A stretch of DNA of 5,070 bases from an archaeon (lineage in GTDB: Archaea; Nanobdellota; Nanobdellia; Woesearchaeales; WJKL01), in contig JAGVIO010000072.1 of assembly GCA_020056025.1 (NCBI GenBank), positions 1-5,070 of the forward strand, given 5' to 3'. Of the stretch, positions 1-5,057 are shown piece by piece. How positions within the stretch are numbered: position 1 is the first letter of the stretch; each line of letters starts with the position of its first letter. Below the pieces are notes generated by a model that was not told the DNA's origin, made no database searches, and worked only from the letters and a program-made list of their open reading frames with translations. The position numbers were made by a program, and so were the translations under genes.

Positions 1-1292
1 GTAGTAGTCTCTGGAACTATTAATGTCCTTTTGTTCTGCACAGGAAATGGAGACAAAAATTCCCTCTCAACAGTTATTGCTTTGTCAAATCCAAGAATAT
101 CTTGATACATAGACGTAGGAGACAAAGTTCCAGACATAATAATTGTAGAATAACAATTGTTCACAACTTCTTTTGTAAGCAAAGAAGGGTCAAGGCACCT
201 GTACGACAATACAAACTGCTCTGAAGATTTCCTGCCTTCTTTTAGGCTGATTATCCTGGCAAAAGCTTTATCGTCACCAAGCCAACTTTCTAAGAACTGC
301 GCAACCCATGTAGTATAACTCCTCTTTCTCTTTTCCATGATCTCGTCGCCAGCAAATTTCAGGCAAGTTAGGATATTATCATAGGTGTCAACCTGAACTA
401 TCTGGCTGACAAAATCCTCTTTTGTCACAAGAGACTCATCTTCACCATACTTAATCTTTTTCGCAATTGATTTTAAAATCCTGTCAATTGCTTCAAGATA
501 TTTCTGCGCATCCTCTTTTCCATATTTCTTAGATTCTTTTATTGCAGAAGACAATGTATTTGTTGAAAGTTTATGCGTCAGCAACTCACAGGCCCTTTTT
601 GGAAGGTTGTGCGCTTCATCAACAATAACAATGCATTTCGAAAGGTCTTTTTCAGCTTTCCTGAAAAAAGTATCCCGGATAGTAGGATGGAAAATATAAT
701 AATAATCGGCAATTATCACCCGCGCAGTCTTTGCAAGTGAAGTTGAAACCTCATAAGGGCAAAGCTTCTCATCAACGCAATTTTTGATAAGGTCTTCGCA
801 ATGGCAAGGCATAATTTTTTTCAAATCTTCCATTTTTCTTATGCAAAGGACAGTTTCCCGTCCTGCTTTGCTTTTCGCATTTACATAGAACTCGCATTTA
901 TTTTCTTCTCTCTGCTGCCTGCAGTATTCTGCAAACTCGTTAGAATAAAGAGAATCTACTCCGGGGACAGGGCACATCCACTGCTTTCCTATGATATCAA
1001 CAGTCGGAATCTCAATGTTATACTTATTCTTCATCTCTCTCAGAGTGTCAATAGCAATCTTATGCTGAGTATGCCTTGATGTCAAGAAAAAAACAGTCAA
1101 ATCTTTTTTCAATGCATACGCAACAGCAATAGGCAAAGTAGAAGCTGTTTTTCCTAATCCTGTCGGAGCATGCACAATAAGGTTCTTGTTCAGGCGAAGG
1201 CAATCATCTACTTGCTTTATCAGCTCATCCTGCACTAATCTTACTTCATCATGAGGAAACAATAATTCCTTCAAGCGTTCTTGCGAAATCAT
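1..1292 (-). CDS. xpd: XPD/Rad3-family Fe-S DNA helicase, N-terminal 430 residues (3' end outside window)
   Basis: Superfamily 2 5'-3' DNA helicase of the XPD/Rad3 type, expected to unwind DNA in repair or replication-linked processing. I translated it by hand. Walker A APTGLGKT is at residues 42-49 and the DEAH box (VDEAH) at 224-228. Between them lies the Fe-S domain: Cys107, Cys124, Cys133 (in CEFY) and Cys178 (in CPYE) correspond in context to the four cluster ligands of human XPD. Residues about 240-360 match the position of the Arch domain. The segments SYRCLDPS (363-370), MSGTLSP (386-392) and SPFP (414-417) are typical of the family just before helicase domain 2, which is cut off at the window edge. 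The start is fixed by an in-frame TAG directly upstream and a TATA box about 27 nt before the ATG. Four further cysteines (150, 163, 165, 172) in the Fe-S domain are unusual. A DinG-like relative is the main alternative. Confidence 0.92.
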   Translation of the reverse strand, partial: MISQERLKELLFPHDEVRLVQDELIKQVDDCLRLNKNLIVHAPTGLGKTASTLPIAVAYALKKDLTVFFLTSRHTQHKIAIDTLREMKNKYNIEIPTVDIIGKQWMCPVPGVDSLYSNEFAEYCRQQREENKCEFYVNAKSKAGRETVLCIRKMEDLKKIMPCHCEDLIKNCVDEKLCPYEVSTSLAKTARVIIADYYYIFHPTIRDTFFRKAEKDLSKCIVIVDEAHNLPKRACELLTHKLSTNTLSSAIKESKKYGKEDAQKYLEAIDRILKSIAKKIKYGEDESLVTKEDFVSQIVQVDTYDNILTCLKFAGDEIMEKRKRSYTTWVAQFLESWLGDDKAFARIISLKEGRKSSEQFVLSYRCLDPSLLTKEVVNNCYSTIIMSGTLSPTSMYQDILGFDKAITVEREFLSPFPVQNKRTLIVPETT

Positions 1293-1314
1293 CTATAATC
1301 AGAATTATGCCTTA

Positions 1315-1322
1315 TTTATATA
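1315..1322 (-). promoter_or_regulatory. TATA box of the XPD-like helicase gene
   Basis: The minus strand reads TATATAAA here, centred about 27 nt upstream of the helicase ATG. This is the usual archaeal distance from TATA centre to transcription start, so the mRNA probably begins at or within a few bases of the ATG and is leaderless; no Shine-Dalgarno sequence is visible. Confidence 0.65.
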
Positions 1323-1444
1323 GTTTATGCGCAGCTGTCAGGTGGGTTGTGCCTTGCAGGGAACTAAATTAAGGATTGCAGAACAATGCAAAATAAAAAA
1401 TATTATTATCTTTATCCGCCGAGAAAAAAATTTAAAACGATAAA
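1323..1444. other. Intergenic core between divergent helicase and regulator genes
   Basis: This is the central part of the 224-bp gap between the helicase and the winged-helix gene. Apart from the promoter elements listed separately I see no gene, convincing RNA structure or strong repeat. TTGCAG occurs twice, 22 bp apart (1354-1359 and 1376-1381), and TTGCA at 1376-1380 can pair with TGCAA at 1387-1391, but these are short enough to arise by chance. Confidence 0.5.
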
Positions 1445-1454
1445 TATTTAAATA
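1445..1454 (+). promoter_or_regulatory. Candidate TATA box for the winged-helix gene
   Basis: TATTTAAATA is a perfect 10-bp palindrome and resembles an archaeal TATA box. Transcription would start near 1475, giving a leader of about 40 nt that can hold the GGGG Shine-Dalgarno-like element at 1505-1508. A second AT-rich stretch at 1478-1489 is an alternative TATA box that would give a very short leader. Confidence 0.45.
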
Positions 1455-1463
1455 CCCTCTTTC

Positions 1464-1492
1464 TTACAATTTTTAGTAAATATATATTACAA
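1464..1492. promoter_or_regulatory. Candidate operator: TTACAA / GTAA / TTACAA array
   Basis: TTACAA at 1464-1469 and again at 1487-1492 flank an inverted GTAA at 1476-1479. The spacings of 12 and 11 bp are close to one helical turn each, so all three half-sites would face the same side of the DNA. The array lies between the promoter and the start of the winged-helix gene, where an autoregulatory operator would be expected. The sites are short and AT-rich, so chance is a real alternative. Confidence 0.3.
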
Positions 1493-1516
1493 ACTATATG
1501 TTGTGGGGTAAGATAA

Positions 1517-1786
1517 ATGGCAAAAGAAAGATTATTTAACATTTTTTTCCGAGAAAAGCCAGCATTGATGTTATTGGGGCTGAAAAACTCAAAAGGAGCA
1601 ATATACGCTTCTTCTTTGGCAAAACATATTGACTGCACATATTCGCATGTTGTCAAGATTCTGCAGGAGATGGAAAAAGCAGGCTTGATCAACTTTGAGA
1701 AACAAGGCAGGCTGAAGCTTCTTACCTTGACAAAGAAAGGCAGCGACATAGCAGATAATATCAACAGCATAAGGAATTTGCTGTAA
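1517..1786 (+). CDS. Small winged-helix DNA-binding protein (MarR-like)
   Basis: An 89-residue protein that is essentially one winged helix-turn-helix domain. After an N-terminal helix (about 3-22), residues about 30-40 (YASSLAKHIDC) form the first HTH helix, about 41-58 (TYSHVVKILQEMEKAGLI) the recognition helix, and about 59-72 the beta wing (NFEKQGRLKLLTL), followed by a short C-terminal helix. This is the pattern of archaeal MarR-like regulators, which bind as dimers to palindromic sites; no ligand-binding domain is present. The start is fixed by an in-frame TAA directly before the ATG, and GGGG lies 8 nt upstream. It is monocistronic: the upstream neighbour diverges, the downstream one converges. 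Autoregulation and control of the helicase are plausible but unproven. The exact family is not certain. Confidence 0.88.
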   Translation: MAKERLFNIFFREKPALMLLGLKNSKGAIYASSLAKHIDCTYSHVVKILQEMEKAGLINFEKQGRLKLLTLTKKGSDIADNINSIRNLL

Positions 1787-1808
1787 ATTTTTCTTTTTCA
1801 ATGTTTTC
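1787..1808 (+). terminator. T-rich terminator after the winged-helix gene
   Basis: Two runs of five T (1788-1792 and 1794-1798) and one of four (1804-1807) follow the stop codon directly. Archaeal RNA polymerase terminates at such oligo-T tracts without needing a hairpin. Confidence 0.6.
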
Positions 1809-1815
1809 TAGAAAA
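1804..1815. repeat. Perfect 12-bp palindrome between convergent genes
   Basis: TTTTCTAGAAAA is a perfect palindrome lying near the middle of the 43-bp gap between the convergent winged-helix and Cys-rich genes. It gives both strands an oligo-T tract, so it may serve as a two-way terminator; a stable hairpin is unlikely because only four pairs could form around a four-base loop. Confidence 0.45.
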
Positions 1816-1829
1816 TAACTAAAACAAGA

Positions 1830-2072
1830 TTATCTGCATCCGTCAATAGGCTTATGCACGCACAATGCTGCCTTGCATACATCCTTATACAGGCATAGGT
1901 CTTGTGTGCACTGGTTGTTGTCAGTGCAGTCAGCATCAGAAGCGCAAGCGCACTCTTCCTGCACAACAGCCCCTGTTATCTGCCCCTGCATGTTGTTGAT
2001 GAAGAAAGCAATTGCCAGCATAATAAATACCAGAACTGATACAGTTATCAGAGATTTTGTCCGATGGTCCAT
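1830..2072 (-). CDS. Small membrane-anchored protein with eight cysteines
   Basis: An 80-residue protein exposed outside the cell. A short basic N-terminus precedes a hydrophobic helix (about 8-25) that is a signal anchor or signal peptide, then QITGAVV (31-37), a segment I associate with DPANN surface proteins. The rest is a compact Cys-rich domain with cysteines at 41, 43, 49, 55, 60, 66, 71 and 79. The pattern DADCTDNNQCTQDLC followed by CVHKPIDGC resembles the 'DCxDGNxCTxDxC...CxHxPIxGC' repeat found in tandem in large surface proteins and sometimes matched to the Dickkopf Cys-rich family; here there is a single copy. Even numbers suggest four disulfides, though metal binding is possible. 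No strong Shine-Dalgarno is seen; it lies 39 bp downstream of ATPase A on the same strand and may be co-transcribed or have its own leaderless promoter. Function is unknown. Confidence 0.8.
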   Translation of the reverse strand: MDHRTKSLITVSVLVFIMLAIAFFINNMQGQITGAVVQEECACASDADCTDNNQCTQDLCLYKDVCKAALCVHKPIDGCR

Positions 2073-2095
2073 CTTAAAGATATTAATCCTTGAAC

Positions 2096-2105
2096 TTTAA
2101 AAATT
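2096..2105 (-). promoter_or_regulatory. Weak TATA-like / oligo-T element between ATPase A and the Cys-rich gene
   Basis: On the minus strand an ATTTTTAAAG-like stretch lies about 28 nt before the Cys-rich gene's ATG, the distance of a leaderless promoter, and its five T also lie just after the ATPase A stop, where they could act as a terminator. Either role is possible; base composition alone could explain it. Confidence 0.3.
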
Positions 2106-2111
2106 TTGTTA

Positions 2112-2849
2112 TTAAAACTCAGACTTGCCCAGTATCTTAAATCCTTTGCCGGATATCTCAGCAGGCACAGGCCCTTTTACATGGTCTGTCCTTCTCATCT
2201 TGATCACTCGCAAAGCCCTATCTGATTTTCCGCCAAGGCCTGCATTATAAAGTACAGTTATGCTGTCTGCTGCAAATTCCTCTAAATCAAAATATTCAAG
2301 CGAGCTGTCTTCGCTTATTCCAAGCTCTCCTGTCCTGGACATCTCAGAAGTTGCTACTGTCGTGCAGCCCATCTGTGCAAGCGCTTCCATAAGCAAGTAT
2401 AATGATTTCCTGATGATATAAGAATCTTTCAGCGACACCCTCAGAGTTGTCAATGAATCTATTACTAATCTTTTAGCTTTTGCTTTTGTAACAACATCTT
2501 CTATGTCACTCTGTATGTTTGTAGTGCTGTACGGGTCTATCCTTATAAACTTCGCCTTGCCTTGTTTTTCAAATTTCTCAAAATCCCATCCAAAATCAAG
2601 CAGAGCATCCTCCTTAATCCTTTCCGGATTGTTGTCAAAAGAAATATATGCGCAGTTCTCGTTGAATTCAGTAAGCCCTTTCCAAAGATACTGCAGCGAG
2701 AATATTGTTTTTCCTGTTCCAGGTCCGCCTTTGATAAGATTGATGCTGTTCGGAATCAGGCCGCCCTGGACAAGAGCCTCAAATCCAGGTATTCCTGTTT
2801 TTACTCTTGGCTGTTCAGCTGCTTTTGCAGCTCCCTCTTTTTTTGCCAT
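2112..2849 (-). CDS. KaiC-like single-domain ATPase A
   Basis: A 245-residue RecA/KaiC-superfamily ATPase, the type annotated in archaea as a RecA-like ATPase implicated in signal transduction. After a short Ala/Lys/Glu-rich tail (2-13) comes VKTGIPGFEALVQGG (16-30), typical of KaiC domains. Walker A GGPGTGKT is at 41-48 and Walker B ends at Asp131 (LVIDS). KMRRTDH (217-223) preserves the Lys-x-Arg...His that in KaiC reaches into the neighbouring subunit's ATP site, so a hexameric ring is likely. The usual Glu-Glu after the second strand is Asp72-Asn73. There is no Ser-Thr phosphorylation pair as in KaiC CII, so it is CI-like. A start 24 codons further upstream is open, but that stretch contains the TATA box, so the ATG at 2849 is chosen. 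It diverges from the operon holding ATPase B. Confidence 0.9.
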   Translation of the reverse strand: MAKKEGAAKAAEQPRVKTGIPGFEALVQGGLIPNSINLIKGGPGTGKTIFSLQYLWKGLTEFNENCAYISFDNNPERIKEDALLDFGWDFEKFEKQGKAKFIRIDPYSTTNIQSDIEDVVTKAKAKRLVIDSLTTLRVSLKDSYIIRKSLYLLMEALAQMGCTTVATSEMSRTGELGISEDSSLEYFDLEEFAADSITVLYNAGLGGKSDRALRVIKMRRTDHVKGPVPAEISGKGFKILGKSEF

Positions 2850-2874
2850 TATAGCTTCAAAATATATACTGTTG

Positions 2875-2882
2875 TATATAAA
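2875..2882 (-). promoter_or_regulatory. TATA box of KaiC-like ATPase A
   Basis: TATATAAA on the plus strand reads TTTATATA on the minus strand and is centred 29-30 nt before the ATG at 2849. This predicts a nearly leaderless mRNA and rules against the longer upstream start. Confidence 0.65.
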
Positions 2883-2901
2883 GATTTCTCTTATTTTAGA
2901 T

Positions 2902-2933
2902 GGAGTTATAACCACTTTCAAATGGGTTACTCC
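2902..2933. promoter_or_regulatory. Imperfect dyad in the shared divergent promoter region, candidate operator
   Basis: GGAGT (2902-2906) pairs with ACTCC (2929-2933) and AACC (2910-2913) with GGTT (2925-2928); a TAT insert interrupts the left arm. The core TTTCAAA (2916-2922) is also symmetrical, shifted by about one base. The dyad centre, 2917.5, coincides with the midpoint of the two divergent TATA boxes. That position suits a regulator controlling both transcription units at once. Confidence 0.45.
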
Positions 2934-2952
2934 TGCTCTAAACCATAGAAAG

Positions 2953-2960
2953 ATTTAAAA
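2953..2960 (+). promoter_or_regulatory. TATA box of the membrane/rhomboid/ATPase B operon
   Basis: ATTTAAAA is centred 28-29 nt before the ATG at 2985, giving a leaderless or nearly leaderless mRNA. The spacing mirrors that of the divergent ATPase A promoter. Confidence 0.55.
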
Positions 2961-2984
2961 AGAAGTTTGCATGATAAGGGCTAT

Positions 2985-3551
2985 ATGCGCCTGCTAAAAC
3001 CGATTCTGTTATGTTTGATTTTCATTTCACTAGTTCAGGCTGTTATTGCATCAAGCATAACAGTAAAGCCAGACATGCTTGACTTTGGCAATATAGACAG
3101 AGGCTCTTACAATAAGCTTGATTTGACAATAACCTCTGATTCTTCAACTCCTGTAAAGATTGATGCAAAGCTCGCAGGAATTCCAGAAGGGTGGGTATAT
3201 GTCTTGAATCTGTCAAACCATTACTTTAGCTCAAGGACAGCGATAAATGCAAAAGTCATCATTGCTCCTCCTAAAGATTCTGATGCTAAAGCTTATGAAG
3301 GCAAATTAACATTGTTGTTCAGCGTAGAGCAGCCTAACCTGATCCTTGCAGCGCCTGAAGAATTTTATGATATCCCTGTGAAATTTGCAGCAGCTGAAAC
3401 TGTTGTCGAGCAGAATGACCTGAAAGACCTGCTTGAGGAAGAGGACAGTGTGATTGCATTGAACATCAGCGTTGCAACAATATTCCTCCTTGGCCTGACA
3501 GGCATCATATTCCTTAATATTGTTTTAAGAAAGAGGCTGTATAAAAAATGA
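2985..3551 (+). CDS. Secreted beta-sandwich protein with C-terminal membrane anchor
   Basis: A 188-residue type I membrane protein. Residues 1-22 form a signal peptide (MRLLK, hydrophobic core, likely cut after VIA). Residues about 23-130 form an extracellular immunoglobulin-like or ASH/Hydin-like beta-sandwich: ITVKPDMLDFGNIDRGSYNK is the typical first strand and 'DFG..xxG' turn, followed by alternating strands. An acidic stretch (about 143-154, with EEED) precedes one membrane helix (about 156-180) and the basic cytosolic tail RKRLYKK. An in-frame TTG 18 nt upstream is an alternative start, but the TATA spacing favours this ATG. It is first in a tight operon and overlaps the next gene by 4 nt. 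Likely a surface anchor, sensor or scaffold; no catalytic motif is visible. The anchor helix contains Gly and Thr residues and an ISVA-TI segment of interest because a rhomboid follows. Confidence 0.87.
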   Translation: MRLLKPILLCLIFISLVQAVIASSITVKPDMLDFGNIDRGSYNKLDLTITSDSSTPVKIDAKLAGIPEGWVYVLNLSNHYFSSRTAINAKVIIAPPKDSDAKAYEGKLTLLFSVEQPNLILAAPEEFYDIPVKFAAAETVVEQNDLKDLLEEEDSVIALNISVATIFLLGLTGIIFLNIVLRKRLYKK

Positions 3552-3685
3552 ATGACTTTGTTCTTCTTTTCATTTCAATAAGTACATTCTTTGCATGCCT
3601 GCTCTTTTACGGCTACATAAGGCTGATAAAGCAGAAGCTTAAGAGGCATGTGCTGCGCGGAGAAGAGATAAAGAGATATCTTTAG
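3548..3685 (+). CDS. 45-residue single-pass membrane mini-protein
   Basis: A small open frame whose ATG overlaps the stop of the preceding gene in ATGA, a sign of translational coupling. The product has one hydrophobic helix (about 4-24, with FVLLFISISTFF) followed by a strongly basic tail (IRLIKQKLKRHVLRGEEIKRYL region, split across 24-45). By the positive-inside rule the tail lies in the cytoplasm. The frame closes with TAG 17 nt before the rhomboid gene, so it fills the space between two genes with almost no spare DNA, which supports it being real. I do not recognise a family. It may be an adaptor or a stabilising subunit for the flanking membrane proteins. No other motif can be seen. Confidence 0.72.
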   Translation: MNDFVLLFISISTFFACLLFYGYIRLIKQKLKRHVLRGEEIKRYL

Positions 3686-3693
3686 GCAGAAAA

Positions 3694-3698
3694 GAGGT
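3694..3698 (+). promoter_or_regulatory. Shine-Dalgarno site of the rhomboid gene
   Basis: GAGGT ends 4 nt before the ATG at 3703. Unlike the first gene of the operon, this internal gene has a recognisable ribosome binding site. Confidence 0.55.
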
Positions 3699-3702
3699 TG
3701 TT

Positions 3703-4293
3703 ATGAAAATAAAAAATCTTGATTTGGTAGTCTTTTTTCTTTTTATTGCAGGCATAATAACTTCATTGTTTTTTATTTTTCCGCAAAGCGCAGAGCTGTT
3801 TGCATTTTCAGGATCTAAGTTCTTTGACGGAGAATTCTACAGGCTTATGACATTCCAGTTCTTCCATAAGAATGTGATGCATCTTGTAGAGAACCTTTTT
3901 ACATTGGCAATCATAGGCCTTCTTGCGTATGAAGTAAGCATAAGGAATGATTATCTGTTAGCCTCATTCATAATCTCATCTTCGCTCATTGCATTGATCT
4001 GCGGCATTGTCTCGCCTTTCACAATGATAGTCGGTGCATCAGTAGGCTTGTACAGCATCCTTGGCAGCATTCTGGCAAAAGGCAAGAATTACGTGCCTTA
4101 TTATGTTGCAGTGCCTATATTCAGCATTACTATCTTCATAGAATATTTCACATCAGTTACACCAGGTAATGACAAAACACTTTTGCTGCAGTCTTTGTTC
4201 CATTTTGGCGGCTTGTTTTCAGGCGCTTTGCTGTTCATTTCAGCTGATTTTCTTGCAAAAAAACAAAAGATTAAAATATTAACTAATAATTAA
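3703..4293 (+). CDS. Rhomboid-family intramembrane serine protease
   Basis: A 196-residue protein with six predicted membrane helices (about 8-26, 58-77, 85-104, 107-125, 131-149, 162-184), the minimal rhomboid core. GEFYRLMTFQFFHKNVMHL (43-61) is the typical loop L1 and start of helix 2; His60 and Asn64 match the oxyanion residues His150 and Asn154 of GlpG. Ser113 in GAS matches the nucleophile Ser201, Tyr117 matches Tyr205, and His167 in HFGG matches His254; the spacings (4, 49, 54) are close to those of GlpG (4, 47, 53). All catalytic residues are thus present. The Gly after the nucleophile in the GxSG motif is Val114, which is unusual and may affect activity. Rhomboids cut membrane helices of single-pass proteins; the type I protein two genes upstream is a candidate substrate. 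It lies 11 nt before ATPase B. Confidence 0.88.
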   Translation: MKIKNLDLVVFFLFIAGIITSLFFIFPQSAELFAFSGSKFFDGEFYRLMTFQFFHKNVMHLVENLFTLAIIGLLAYEVSIRNDYLLASFIISSSLIALICGIVSPFTMIVGASVGLYSILGSILAKGKNYVPYYVAVPIFSITIFIEYFTSVTPGNDKTLLLQSLFHFGGLFSGALLFISADFLAKKQKIKILTNN

Positions 4294-4304
4294 AGGCTAT
4301 AAAG

Positions 4305-5045
4305 ATGGTGAATAAGGTAAAAACAGGCATACACGGCCTCGACATGATGCTCGATGGCGGAATTCCAGAAGGAAAAGCAGTATTGCTTTCAGGCTCATGC
4401 GGCACAGGAAAGACTACAATTTCTATACAATATCTGCTGAAAGGCCTTAATGACGGAGAATCAGCAGTGTATATCAATTTTGAGCAGGACAAACACAGCT
4501 TAATTGAAGACATGAAAAGTGTAGGTTTCGGAGACTTGGAAGATTATGAGAAAAAGAACAAGCTAAAGATTATCGGCGGAAACATAGGCTCTGTATTGAT
4601 ATACAAAGAAAAGACAGCTGCAAAGATTAAAGACCTTATAGAAGAGATAGAGGAAGTTGTAAAAGGAGTAGGGGCAAAAAGAGTTGTCCTTGATTCAGTC
4701 AATCTTTTCACAATGCTGTTTGACAAGGAGGCAGAGCAGAGGATTGCACTGGCATTGCTGATAAATACATTGAAGCATCATAAAGTCACGTCAATACTGA
4801 CTTCTGAGATAAAAGAGCATGAGCAGGAAAGGATCTCAAGCTCTGGATTTGAAGACTTTGTAACAGACGGAGTGATCAAGCTGCATAAGTTTAGCTACAG
4901 GAACTCTATCAAAAGGGCGTTATCTGTGATAAAGATGAGAGGAGTGAATCACTCCCAGGACATAAGAAGCCTGGAGATAAAAGGAAATGGAGTTACAATA
5001 TACCCCGACAGGGAATGGAGCTTTGATATTCCGCTGAACCAGTAA
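4305..5045 (+). CDS. KaiC-like single-domain ATPase B
   Basis: A 246-residue RecA/KaiC-superfamily ATPase, paralogous to ATPase A but with no N-terminal tail. KVKTGIHGLDMMLDGGIPEG (4-23) is the classic KaiC opening. Walker A is GSCGTGKT (30-37) and Walker B ends at Asp130 (VVLDS). KMRGVNH (210-216) keeps the Lys, Arg and His that contact ATP across the subunit interface, so ring assembly is likely. The KaiC Glu-Glu pair is Glu60-Gln61, so the second acid is missing here too. FEDFVTDGVIKL (182-193) is CI-like and holds no phosphoacceptor pair. The C-terminus carries an extra segment after TIYP (about 235-246). AAAGG (4292-4296) overlaps the preceding stop and can serve as Shine-Dalgarno, consistent with co-translation with the rhomboid. 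A cytosolic ATP-driven switch acting with the membrane proteins of its operon is inferred; an ArlH/FlaH-like role is an alternative, but no archaellum gene is visible. Confidence 0.9.
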   Translation: MVNKVKTGIHGLDMMLDGGIPEGKAVLLSGSCGTGKTTISIQYLLKGLNDGESAVYINFEQDKHSLIEDMKSVGFGDLEDYEKKNKLKIIGGNIGSVLIYKEKTAAKIKDLIEEIEEVVKGVGAKRVVLDSVNLFTMLFDKEAEQRIALALLINTLKHHKVTSILTSEIKEHEQERISSSGFEDFVTDGVIKLHKFSYRNSIKRALSVIKMRGVNHSQDIRSLEIKGNGVTIYPDREWSFDIPLNQ

Positions 5046-5053
5046 AAGGTGAT
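5044..5053 (+). promoter_or_regulatory. Strong Shine-Dalgarno site of the next gene
   Basis: AAAAGGTGAT matches the archaeal 16S rRNA 3' end well and leads into an ATG at 5058. It begins within the ATPase B stop codon. Confidence 0.6.
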
Positions 5054-5057
5054 TAAA

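Noticed and set aside
801..1079. Plus-strand open frame of 92 codons
   Set aside because: It is antisense to the helicase Fe-S domain, whose conserved Cys context and motifs prove the minus-strand reading; no promoter or ribosome site supports it.
1376..1391. Short hairpin TTGCA / TGCAA
   Set aside because: Only five pairs with a six-base loop and no T tract; expected by chance in AT-rich DNA.
1432..1801. Minus-strand open frames opposite the winged-helix gene
   Set aside because: The plus-strand product has a clear winged-helix pattern; the antisense frames show no domain and overlap its promoter.
1873..2100. Plus-strand open frame opposite the Cys-rich gene
   Set aside because: The minus-strand frame has a signal anchor and a regular Cys pattern, while this one has neither start signal nor recognisable feature.
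2850..2921. 24-residue N-terminal extension of ATPase A
   Set aside because: The stretch contains the TATA box at the right distance from the internal ATG and part of the dyad; its residues do not look like a KaiC N-terminus.
2503..2958. Two overlapping plus-strand open frames opposite KaiC-like ATPase A
   Set aside because: They are mirror frames of a clear ATPase gene, with no family resemblance and no start signals.
2967..2984. Upstream TTG start for the surface protein
   Set aside because: TATA spacing favours the ATG at 2985, and the signal peptide is more typical when it begins with MRLLK.
4283..4726. Minus-strand open frames opposite ATPase B
   Set aside because: They mirror the Walker A and B regions of ATPase B and have no independent support.
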